Below are positions 45,171-56,900 of a stretch of 64,000 bases of DNA, piece by piece (the first letter of the stretch is position 1; each line of letters opens with the position of its first letter). The translations under genes were made by a program, and so were the position numbers. The notes under the pieces were generated by a model, which searched no databases, had not been told where the DNA came from, and saw only the letters and a program-made list of their open reading frames with translations. Source of the DNA: Paragordius varius (taxonomy: Eukaryota > Nematomorpha); NCBI GenBank assembly GCA_964247055.1, contig OZ176052.1, positions 7,626,001 through 7,690,000 of the forward strand, given 5' to 3'.

Positions 45171-47430
45171 CTCATGAAATCTCTGGTTTATTGTGAATAT
45201 CCCATTTGAGAGGGCATTTGTTTCGTGGACCATCTCTAAAAATTAAAGTTTTATAAAAATATTGTTATTGTTTTTTTTCAGTTTATCATATATTTTAATG
45301 ATTTTGAAGAAGCATTTAGCTTTTAACAAATGATTTTATTATCCATAGAGTAAACACCACAAAAGTGCAAGATTAATGCATCCTTCGTAATACCTAAAAC
45401 ATTTATCTATCAGTATATACATCTTCAAGACATTATTCATGCATCCCGATTTCTTGCGCAGATTATGGGAAATTTAATATCAGTGCTTTAAGACTCTTGA
45501 TTAATTGGAATAACACAATTTTTTGGGGTAGTTGTATATCCCATTGCCTCTAAAATTTTAATATCCTAAAAAGTATTTAAGATATTAGGTGGAATTTAAA
45601 AATATGCTTTCTTTAGTCTTTTATGAAAATTCTACAATTTTTAAATGTAAAACTATAATATCCCCATCTCAAACTTTTCAGCCGTCATTTTTTTATATAT
45701 TTTTTTCGCTAATAATTTAATAATGTATTAAACTTTAAGAAGAATTTAAGCTACATTCTACCAGCAAAAACTTGATTATAATTTTATAATAGCTCTTTGT
45801 TTCAATCGTGCTTTGGAGCTGTCTCAATTTTAGACTCTAGAAGTCACAAAACTGTAAAAATATAAGCTTTTTTATCTAATACATGAAAATAATGACTTTA
45901 TCTTAAATAATTTTAACCGTAGTTTATTTACGAAATTGAGATTTGGGATGTGAAAAATTATTACGGATTGTATGGAAATCTGAACTAAAAGGTTTTATTT
46001 AAATTAATTTTTTTTATAATAATTAGAAATTAGTCTAGATTTATTTGAAAAAGTTAACAGAGTGCAATCAGAACCACGCGATAGGTGTAATATTCAATTA
46101 ATTTTGTATATACTTATCTGTATGTGAATAAAATATATAACGTTATGTCATTTTAAATCAAATGTTTACATAACATTACACAAACTTTATAAAAAATAAT
46201 TAATAATTATATTAGACCAAATACATTTTTAATCATAGAACTGGTAATTTCCTATTTTTTCTATAATGAAAGGTAAAAATTTTGAGTCTCTTGGGAAATT
46301 TATCCAATATAACCAAAAAATACCGAATTTTACCGAAACCTTAAATTAATGTAATATTCCAGCATTAAGAATCAATCAAACAATAATTAGAAAACCATTT
46401 ATAGCAGTCAAAATTCGCATAAGTAAGTCTTAAATTAAACCATTTAAAAATAATCGAAATATAATATTAATTCTTAGGGATAAATTAATAGGCTCTGAAT
46501 GCTTTACGATCGCCAGTTTTTGTATAGAACAGAAACTGTTGTTGGTTTCAATCAATTTTTGCCAAAATACCGGTTTATTGTTTTCAAACGATTCTAATTT
46601 CGGCTTCCATGCAATTTTTAAGGATAATTTTGATACAATGTAGATAACAAATATATAAGCATATAAATATAAAATACAAAATGCCGCTTTTTAAAAATTA
46701 AAATTGAAATAAAATAGAAAAAAATTAAGGTTCATCCCTATGAGAAAATTTTAAACAATTATATTTTTAGAGTTTTTCGGAACTGCGGTTCATTAAAATG
46801 GTTCTGGTACCGTTTTGGAAATTTTTTAGTTTCAAAATAATAAAAAGAAAAATAGTTTTGGTTCCCAAAAAAAGTTCCAATTCCTGATAATATATGCATG
46901 AGAAAAAATAGAAAGTTAATTAGTATTTATGAGCGAAAACCTCAGAATGGATTAATTTCTGCGAAAGACTGCTTTCATACAGTTACACCGGTGTTAATAA
47001 TTTAAAGGTCGAAAATACCCTAACTATAGGCATATCTAATTTCATATCGCGAATTGAAATACTACCTAATATATTCATTTTAAGAGTTTGATCATTTTTC
47101 AGAAAATTTATTCAATGTATAATATTTTCACTTTACTTTAACGATCCCATCATTTTTTTTATAATTTTAACCCACATAGTTTTTGCCAATGAACATGTAT
47201 TTTCTTATATTATTTATTAGTGATAATCCTGTTAACGATACTGATGTGCCTAATTAAATATAAATTAGTTTTTCTAACACGGTAATTAGTCTATAAAAAT
47301 AATTTGTTTGAAACGGGCCATTTTTAATGAATAAACAATAATAATAATAATAACTTTGATGAGAATGCAGTTTTTACCACCATACTTTCTTTTGTTAAAT
47401 GTGAGTTAATATTATCTTTATCACCCCATA
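45171..47430. repeat. Gene-free stretch with a family D repeat copy
   Basis: A family D copy at about 45518-45670 reads TTTTGGGGTAGTTGTATATC, AAGTATTTAAGATATTAGG and ATGCTTTCTTTAGTCTTTTA. The rest up to the class C receptor start has no recognised exon or element. Its final few hundred bases should include that gene's promoter. Confidence 0.55.
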
Positions 47431-50400
47431 ATGCCAAAAACATTACCATATTGCCATTTACTCACCCTAAATATTATAGTTATGGCGTTTTCAGTATCAA
47501 TTAATAACAGTTTAGGCACTGACCCTATTGTCCCCCAAAAAACAGTTCGACGTTTCGCAAGTAGGTCAGAAACATTCCCAAAGGAATTTCTTTTTAAACG
47601 TGGAGACGTTATGTTTGGGGGTCTTTTCCAAGTCTACAATCCATCACCCAATTGGGCCAATTTATGTAGTAACATAATTAATATTGATTGGGTGGAAATC
47701 GTTTATTCGGCAGTGTATGCTTTGGAAACTATGGAATCGTATACTATGAAACCCTATAATTTAACAGTTGGTTATTTATTTCTGCCCACGTGTGGCACAG
47801 CTACTACAGCATTAGTAATTTCTTTTTTTATTTTTACATGTCAAGTTTAATTTTATATTTAAAATTTTTATTTTGAGTTAATCCATGTTACATTCAAGTT
47901 TGACCTTTTTGAAAATGACTGACAATAATGTCTACAAATTAATTTCAGGAGATTTAGAATTGATGTTATCCAATTTAAATGGGAATGACAAAATGCATTT
48001 ATTTTTCTAAAATAAAATTTATAAATATAATATGTATTTCCCAAAGATGATGTAAAATAATTAATACAGTTATATTAAATTAATTTGGGAATCAGAAATT
48101 TGGGAAAATAATAATTAATTAATGATGGGTTAATGAATAAATGGGTATAATACTATAAATATTCTCCATATGTGTGCAATATCTAAATTATTGAAGTTTT
48201 TTTCAATTACGGTAAAAGATAAAAGTTAAAGAGTTTTAACCCAATTGATTTTAATTTGACCTAAAAATCTGACGAATAGTAAAAATCGCCATATGGGCAT
48301 TACATTAAGTTTTAAATAGATTTTATATTTTTAAACGTCCGTTGAGTTCCCTTTATAATCAAATTAATGGCGTACGTTTATAGTGCAGGGTATGATCCCG
48401 GACAGGAATGTCCAACATACTTTTTTCGGTACGCAAAAATGCTCTAAAAAATGTTAAAAAAATAAAAATTAGATTTCAATCAAAAATTTACGATTATTTA
48501 GAAGATATATTATTCAAAATTGGGCTTAAAATAAATGAAAAAACCAAAAATTATAAAAGCAGCCGGGAAGATATTTGTGTCGAACACCCCTGTTCTGGGA
48601 TAAATGTTTCTTTTTAAAATAAACGGATAATTATTTTTTATATTTTCACAATCTCAACTCGGCACATCCCTATTATAAGAAAAAATTAACAGTTAGTCTC
48701 GTTTTCCTTTTTATATTGAAGGATAAAGACTTAAATTGTATCATGATTCGTGAAAGCTTTAACATGCGCCTGGCCAGGGCTGACAGTAATGATGGAAAAA
48801 TAGCTCAGTCGTAGGCTTCGAATCCGGCACTCTATACACACAGTGTATTAGTCCGGTAACCTACTTACAATACAATCAGGCCTTCTCAGTACATGTTAAA
48901 AATAATAAACTTACGCCCATAACCATGTGCTGATTTTACCTTAATTTTTTTCAAAACAATCATAAATTATAAACTAAGCCTAAGAGTGTCTTTATAAGAA
49001 ATAAAAAATCAAATTAGGCCAAACTAATTCTTGTTCTTAAAATTTAGGCAGGAAATGATTTGTTTGATTCTTATGTTATTATTAAACTACTCATTTAGAT
49101 TCAGAGCATCAATTTGGTCAACTTGGGAAAGCAACTAAATATCCGCTATACAGCTATCATAGGACCGTATTTGAGTAATGAAGTTGAAAAGGTTTCGCCA
49201 TTTCTTCGTTTCCATCATTTGGTACAAATAAGTCCAACTGCAAACTCGGAAACAATTTTTGCATCTAAAAGGTATCTAAATCGTTGATTAAACTAACAGT
49301 GTGTCCACTAAAACGATTTTATATATTCTGATAGGAAATTTTATCAGGATATCATGCTTTGTTTGCCATTACGAGTAATTAAGTTATTTATCTTTTCTGA
49401 TAACTGCTCCATCTCAAAAATGGCAAAATTTAGGGACAGACATTTTTATAAATATATTTTTTGGTGAAAGCTAAATCTTCATTCCAAATATATCACTAAA
49501 ATATAACATAAACTCTTAAAAAACAAAATAATATTTTATCATTGAATTTTTAAATGTGGCCTCCGAAACTGCTAGTTCTCTTAAAAAACGCAAAAATGCC
49601 GAGATTGCGGGAAAAAATTTAAATATATGCTAAATTTTGATTTCAGAGTTACTTCCGAAAAAAAGGATATTTTGCTTAAAATTAAATTTATAGCAAATTT
49701 GTTGAAGCGTACTTCATACCATATTGAGGCAGCACGTTGATAAGGTGTAAAAACGGTTTAAGCGATTATAAAAACACTTTTTTATTTATTTCAGTGATGC
49801 TGAACATTTCTATCTGGAATTTTTGTTAAAATATTCGTATGTGTTAAAATCTGTGTTAGATATAAATTGGTTTTCACAAAATTTCCCCAAATTGAAAGCA
49901 GATGAATCTTTAATTTCCTGAGGTGATAGAATTGTTCGGCATCATCAAATTATGTAGAAAGGTTTTAATAGATAGTATCTTAAAGTGTTTTTATACCGTT
50001 TTCATCATGCCTCAAAATTGTGAAGTATGCTTCAAAAAATTTTGCTTTAAATTAAATTTAATAGTTGTTTTTTCGGATAAAAATTTTTTTTAGTCAAAAA
50101 TCAGCATATAAATTTTTTATCGCGCAATCTCGGGATGTGTGAGTTTATTTTAATAAGCTAGCCTATTTTAGGAGCGAAAAAATTCAGATTTTCGAATTCC
50201 ACATCTAAAAATTAAAATAATATAAAAATATTGCTACGCTTTTTATATGTTGTAGTTGATGGTATATTTTAGTGATATTTTTTGAAATGAGTATTTGGCT
50301 TTCTCCAAAAAAAACTTAAACAAAATATCAAAATCGGCCATTCTCTGATATGGACTTAGCACCTATATGACTTTCTTAAATCATTCGTAGGGCTAAAACT

Positions 50401-52967
50401 AAAAGCACCATGATAATTCTACATTTTCCTATAAGAATATATATTACCAGGATTTTTCAACACTCCGATTTCGGACGCAGTTTAAATAAAGGTTATTTAA
50501 TTTTACGGTTTACATGCTAAATTACAAATATTTATTTAAAATTGAAGGCTTTTAAATACTGTACTAATTATTAAAAAACTGTAAAATTTTTGTTATAATT
50601 TACGCATAGTTATGATCACGTCTTTTCGTACCTCACTCCACAAGATGAGTTTATCAAAGCTTTATTAAGACTAATCGCCTATTTTGATTGGAATAGGATA
50701 GCTGTGCTGTATAATGATCGTCAATTTAATTTAAATTATAAATTATTCCTAAATGAAAATTTGCATTACAGCAAAGTTTGCCTAACATTTATAAAACTAA
50801 CACGAAAACCATCAAACCATCCTCTTTGGCAATCTCGACTCAACGCTATTATGAACGAAGATAAACCAACAGTTTTTATCTTGTTTCTTGATTACCAACA
50901 ATTCATTGATATGTTTACTTTTGTGAAAAATAATGGTTATAGAAAGAATATCATATTTTTGATTCCAGATATAAGAGATTACGAACGGGAATGGATGACC
51001 AGTGGTTTGCAAGATATTTTTCAAGGCTCAATCTACCTTTTTGTTAATTCGACACTAAATAAACACTTTTACAAATGGATGGAACAATCTAATTTTAAAC
51101 ATCCTTGGTTCACCTTTTGGAAGCAGGGTGAATTCACCAGAGTGTTTAGGCCTAAATACTATCATTTACACATTAGAAATTTCAATGAATTACAAATTGG
51201 ATATACCATAAATTCTATTCAAATTTTAATGAATGCCATAGTTACATACATAAGGCAGGATTGCGTCAATAAATTTGATCGTCTTGAAGTCTTAAGCTGT
51301 TTGAAGCTTCTAAATTTGGAGCAGTTATTGATTGATACCAAACCATATTTTTATAATTTTAAAACAATAAAAAAGGGCAATGCATCCAACTTTGTAAGCC
51401 ATAACATTGAACTTGGAAATTTCATAAGCATGACAAATCCATTGTCACAAACCGCAGAATACATTTTTCGAGACGTTGGATTTTATTCAGTGTATACGGA
51501 GAAAATTAGTGTCAATAAACCGTTTATATGGTATAATAACATAACTTACATAAATAAAAAATCGAGTCCGGATGCTAGATGTAGTTCGCCCTGCAAACCA
51601 TATCAATATCAAATACCGACAGAACTCAAATGTTGCTGGAAATGTGGAAACTGTCGGTTTGATGAATTACATGCTGTAACAAATATTTCTCACCCATGTA
51701 TAAAGTGTTCACCAGGTATGGCTTCTTCATACTTTATATTTAAGCAACCGTTTTCCGATCGCGCGGTGAAACCAAATCTATCATATTTACTTATAGAACC
51801 TAAATGTTTGCCCGTACCTAAAGTTTTTCTTCACACCATGTATCCGATAAAAACGTTGTTAACCAAAATTATGGTTGGTTTGGGTGTGCCGGGACTTACA
51901 TTGTTTACAATATATTACATAATTTATCACAACACTTGGATCTTTGCCATTGAGTTACAATACATCTTTATGGTTCAACTTTTGAGTTTGGGCATTGGAT
52001 ACATTGCTATAATATTGATATTGATGCCACCAAATAAATTTATTTGTAAAATAGCTCATTTTCTTTATCAAACGAGTTGGATGAATTTACTGATATCCGG
52101 TTGCCATCGATTACAATTCACATTGTACAAAGTACATCCGGTGAAACGTCAAAAACTTTCTACAATTCTCGATACACTTAAATATTCCTTTTTAGTGCAA
52201 ACCGGGATACAGGTATTTTTTATTTTTGAACAATAATTATATTTTTAAGATTATATAAAATTTTACAAATTATTGGACGTTTGAAAAGTCGATTTAGGAT
52301 TATATAATTTAAGAAATATATATATTTATTTAACATTTATAAAAAATGCTAGTTAATCAACACAATAAAGCAATATGTAATATTTAAACTTAATAACTAA
52401 AAACCCTGCCTTTTAGAGTCATCGTTAATTTACCAATTTTTAATTATATGCATTTTGTTTTGGCTAGGATTTATTGCAGATACATTCTAAGATTCTGTCA
52501 ATTTTGAAAGGATTTGAACAAATAAAATTTAAAATATTTAGATTCTGCTCACCTTAGTTTTCGTTGTTTATGGGACAGACTTCTATTCCAAAATAAGTGG
52601 TCACCAGTATCCTCCAGATCATACTACATTTGTTACAATGGAAGAAATTTGTTTGCCTTTTGCCTATGAATATTCCTATTATGCTATTCAAATGACATTG
52701 CAATTATTTTACGTTGTAATCTACATGTACCTGGGCTGCAAACTTTGGAATTATCGGATAGCTTTTAGAGACATTAATATTTTATTGATCACAATGATTC
52801 TAATTCTTATTTTATATGCATGTTCCTTAGTGCTATATCTTACATTCGATATAATCCCCAACGTTATATTCTTTGTACTAATATATAGTTTCATCCTTAA
52901 CGTTAAATTATTTTGTTATATGTATTCCAAAATTCTATCTTTAGCCTTCACACTGGTAAATGCTTAA
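47431..52967 (+). CDS. Class C GPCR, metabotropic-glutamate-receptor-like
   Basis: Class C receptors bind amino acids or similar small ligands in an extracellular clamshell domain. Exons 47431-47814, 49099-49271, 50610-52212 and 52542-52967 join in frame to 861 residues. Residues 1-27 look like a signal peptide, followed by the clamshell (about 30-505: RYTAIIGPYLSNEVEKVSPF, LIAYFDWNRIAVLYNDRQF). The nine-cysteine linker domain lies at C510-C585 with all nine cysteines (CSSPC, KCCWKCGNC, PCIKC, final C), and seven hydrophobic spans follow (about 597-855). The linker domain points to the mGluR/CaSR/taste group, not GABA-B. The Ser/Thr ligand signature of mGluRs is not conserved, so glutamate binding is doubtful. 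The tail after TM7 is very short, and CTG|GTAAAT just before the stop could be a donor to a further exon. Confidence 0.92.
48700..48900. mobile_element. SINE-like repeat, copy 2 (class C receptor intron)
   Basis: Contains GACTTAAATTGTATCATGAT, AAAGCTTTAACATGCGCC, CAGGGCTGACAGTAATGATG and TAGCTCAGTCGTAGG followed by CTTCGAATCCGGCAC. The last two resemble A-box and B-box motifs of tRNA genes, although too close together for a tRNA. Same orientation as the other copies. Confidence 0.7.
49440..50330. repeat. Dispersed repeat family E copy in a class C receptor intron
   Basis: Words such as GTGAAAGCTAAATCTTCATT, GAGGTGATAGAATTGTTCGG and ATCATCAAATTATGT parallel the copies at 43.2-45.2 kb. It occupies most of the 1338-nt intron before exon 50610. 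No coding capacity. Confidence 0.6.
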
Positions 52968-53959
52968 AATCATCGCACTACATATATATAATAAATGTTA
53001 ATTTACAATAATCAATGATTTTCTTTTTCCTAATTTAATTAGCTAGATGTCTGAATTCTAGCAAAACATGAAACCCTTAAAAACGCAAAAAATAAAAAAG
53101 GACTATATAAAACAGCGGGCTTATTCATAAAACTCATATTGCTGTAGTTACGCGACTATTTCTTTGCAAACCGGTTGTATAGAAGGATTATCATTACGAT
53201 TTTAACTAAATAAATGTGTACATCCGTTAACAAACATTTATTTAACAATATATCATAAAATAATATTATTATAACATATGTACGCATAACAATCGTTTGT
53301 GGTTCCATTTACAGTTTCACAATATGGTTGAATGTAAAAAGATATCATGATAAATGCTTAATAATATTTTTTGTGGTAAAAATCATTTTTATACACATTC
53401 AAATTGACTATTGATTGTAAGTTGGCAATTATATAATACTTTATTTAGGCAGACTTTGCCCAATGTAGTTTATGTAGCATTATACTTTTGATATACATGA
53501 CTAATGAATTTGCTAAATTATTGCAATTAAGAGGCGTAGCTAAATTTGGGCTGATCACCTGCCATAGTTAAAGGCACCCCGGAATTTGAATTTTTTTATT
53601 TTTATATTAAAGAATAGGTATTTAAAAGTTATTATTTTAAATAATAAATAAAAAAATCACCCATTTACGAGTGGTCATGACAAGGGTTTGAATTTGGTTA
53701 TTTTTTTAATGCAAGGAGATAGGGAGGGGGCGCCATATCGGATTCATGCACCGGGCGCCAGAAATGCAAGCTACGCCTCTGTTGCAAATTACCTTTATGC
53801 TATAAAAATTTTAAATATATTTATAAACAGTAAATTTAAATAACGATTTTAAAAATTAACATAATAAAAATAATAGATATTATTTTTTTTATTTTTTTTT
53901 CATACAAGGATGTAATTTTAATAAGAGTTATAAATTTGGAGCAAGAAAGGGTGTTGAGA
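52968..53959. other. Region between class C receptor and NHL gene
   Basis: Both flanking genes end here (convergent). Apart from the hAT-type element at 53529-53781 the sequence is AT-rich with no recognised exon. Confidence 0.6.
53529..53781. mobile_element. hAT-type MITE with 8-bp target duplication
   Basis: The 253-bp element has ends AAGAGGCGTAGC and GCTACGCCTCTG (TIR of 11 bp, first base changed). It is flanked by TTGCAATT (53521-53528) and TTGCAAAT (53782-53789), a duplication with one mismatch. No coding capacity. Confidence 0.85.
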
Positions 53960-56900
53960 CTATTCCTTTTGCATACGAAATTTCATACAGTTGTGCCCCA
54001 ATAAATTGACAACGTACAAACATCCATCCGGACCAAAACACATATCAGCAGGTTTACTGAGTGAAACCAAACTCCCACTCTTAGTTGTACGAATTGGGCA
54101 TAAGTATCGTCCATGCTGGTCGAAAACCTATGATATATTTAATAATATACAGTTTAGAGTCTCCTTTTGTCTTTTTATATTAAAGGGTAAGGATTTAAAT
54201 ATCAGGACTCGCAAAAGCTTTAACACTCGCGTGTTCAGGGCCAGCACTGATGGAAAAACATAGTTGTGGGGTTGGAATTCTAGCATCATGCACTATAGTG
54301 TACAAGTCCGGCGCCCAACCTACTATATCATCACGCCTTAAAACGTATTAAATATAAATGTCATATTAAAAACCTCTTTTTTAATAGGCTTTTACAGTTC
54401 TTTTTCTCTTTTTTAATAAAGAGTAAAAATAAACATAAAAACTCCATTACTTGCCCTGGATTGACAATGATCTGGAAAAAATGCAGTGTCGGCACCACCC
54501 ATTAGAAATACACACTGATAGTGTGTTAAAGTTTGATGCCCTATCTATGTCATCATTTGTTAATAATGAGTTTAAATTATTTACATATATTCTATCACTC
54601 TTCGAATCCGCAATGGCCATATTGCCATCCAAGTCTACAGCAATCCCTGACGGCTCTATCAAATCCACTGGTTGATTGAGCCCTCCAAATATCGTGAGTG
54701 GTCTTCCATCAAAATTAACTCGGTATACCAAATGTTTTCCTATTTTATTAATTTGAAATATCGCAAAAATCACTTTAGTAAAAAAAACTTTAGATGTGTA
54801 ATGTTACTGACATACGATGTCAACACAAAGTTTTGGTTTACCTAAATCCGTAATAGCAATCCAATCATCATGCACATCGAGAAAACGACATTTAGAGCCC
54901 TGTCTCCAATTGTCGCAAATCGGGTAAAGAGGACTTTGCCTAACCAAAGTTCCCGTCTCCGTATCATAAAATTGTAGTGTGGGTGTAGGATTCGTATAAC
55001 AGCATGTAACTATCCAACCTTGTTTAGTTATGCTCAATCCTTAAAGGAGAAAAAAATCATTATATTTAAATCTTACCGTCATACCGATTGCTCGTAAATT
55101 TAGTCATTTTTAATTTATAAAAAATATTTTTACCATAAGGTCTGTTGACAAATCCCTCCCCAAAAGCACGTAAAAATTTTCCTTTCGGTGTGTAAATCTG
55201 CAACTGAAAATCATCCTTAATACAAATGTTGCCATTGTTAAGCACAACAGCTGCAGATGGTCGGGTAAATTTTCGTTCTTTTGGGGATGTGCCTATAACC
55301 ACCTAGTAATATTAAATAGGTAATTTTTTAATTAAATATTAATAAAAGTCTTAACAATCTATTCTGTATTTTATTCTTTTTTTAGGGGCCAATGCTTATA
55401 AATAAATTATAAAAATGAGATAATCTAAAATACTATACTTCTTGCTCACCATTCTCATCAAAGATTTTGATTTTATCATTACCGCTATCACATATGATAA
55501 TGTTATTGGTAAAGGGACAAACAGTAACTCCAATCGGGAAATTGAAGCTGCTCAAAATCCCTTTACCCCATTTCCCAATACACAGTGATAGGTCAGCTTC
55601 AATACCTGTGGTTTATTTAAAAAATATAGAGTAAAAAGCACAAAATTTGCTCCAAAAGTCTTTTAATTAGTCAACAGAGAAAAACGAAAATGAAAAACAA
55701 GAAAAGGTGTAAAAAATCTAATAGGCTGGATATTTTTCTTAATCCATAATTTTCTTAAAGCATAGAATGTTTCTTTCATTTTATAGTGTGCAGGGGAAAT
55801 AGTTATTTTCAATTGAAATAAATAAGGTGTAGTAGAAAATGGATTTTTTACTATTTTTGAAAATTTATTAACTAGATTTTAACACCAAAGACCTATCATT
55901 AGAGAACAATGTAATTTAAAATGCAGAAAACTTTTTTTATTCTTTAGTTAAATTTTGTGCAACTCAGAGACACCATCAAATTATATAAAAATTGTAATAA
56001 TTTTAAAACATTTACATATAAACTGACCTGATCCTCGTAGAATATTAGAATGCACATAATCTCGTAGTTTTATATCAAGCAAGGGTCGTTTACAGGCTGT
56101 CTCAATTTCTTCTCCATTAGTTTGTCCAAAAATTTCGGATATCTCTAATCGTCTCCCAGTTTCTATATTTCCTAACCCATGAATAAAACTTTAGTAAAAT
56201 TTTGATGTAATAATGCCAAAATTCTTTATTAAAAAATGTTATAAGTTATTTTTACAATGCTTGTTAAACTGAATAATAACCTTAGATGAGGTGCAATTTT
56301 CGAAAAAAAGGTCCAATGAATGCAAAATTGCTGTTGTTGAATAATTTTTTTGAAAGAAAAAAAATGTTGTTATTGAACGAAATAAGGAATATTCACTTCG
56401 CTTGTAATTATTAAAAATTGTTTTAAAACTTATTTTCACCTAAAAAGATTTTTTTTATTAACTAATGCAATTTATAATAATATTGCTTGTATAAAAAATA
56501 TTTTGGAACTTATATGTCATACATTATGATAAATTAGATACCCAACAAAACGTCATCCACTATAGGTTTAACTCCATTAGTTCCTTGTAAACCAAATAAC
56601 TTGTTGCGAATCGAGGTTTTATTTATTTTTTGATGCACATTGATATCCCATAATGGATACCCTGGAAGGTTATCAATATTATTGAACATAACCAAAATTT
56701 ATTTCTTAATTATAAATACAATAAGTTAATTTTACTTAAGATAGTTTTATCCAGATACTGATGATAAATGTTTAGATAAAATAATATTGTATTGTATAAT
56801 TTATTTTTTGCAACATTTATCAAACAAATCTACTTTTATTATATCCATTCATTAACGGTGGCTCAGACATGGCTGAACTTGTACGGCTGCTACTTTTTCC

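Noticed and set aside
47949-48010. Possible extra class C receptor exon after TTTCAG
   Set aside because: In phase with the preceding exon it stops at once, while the join 47814 to 49099 keeps both frame and class C sequence.
48840-48860. tRNA gene suggested by TAGCTCAGTCG and TTCGAATCC
   Set aside because: The two boxes are nearly adjacent, no cloverleaf can form, and the sequence is a copy of a dispersed repeat.
54739-54841. Micro-intron of 24 or 39 nt in the NHL gene using a donor near 54790
   Set aside because: A donor at 54841 (TTAG|GTAAAC) joined to 54739 gives a perfect NHL strand (ITDLGKHLVYRVNFDG), so the intron is 97 nt.
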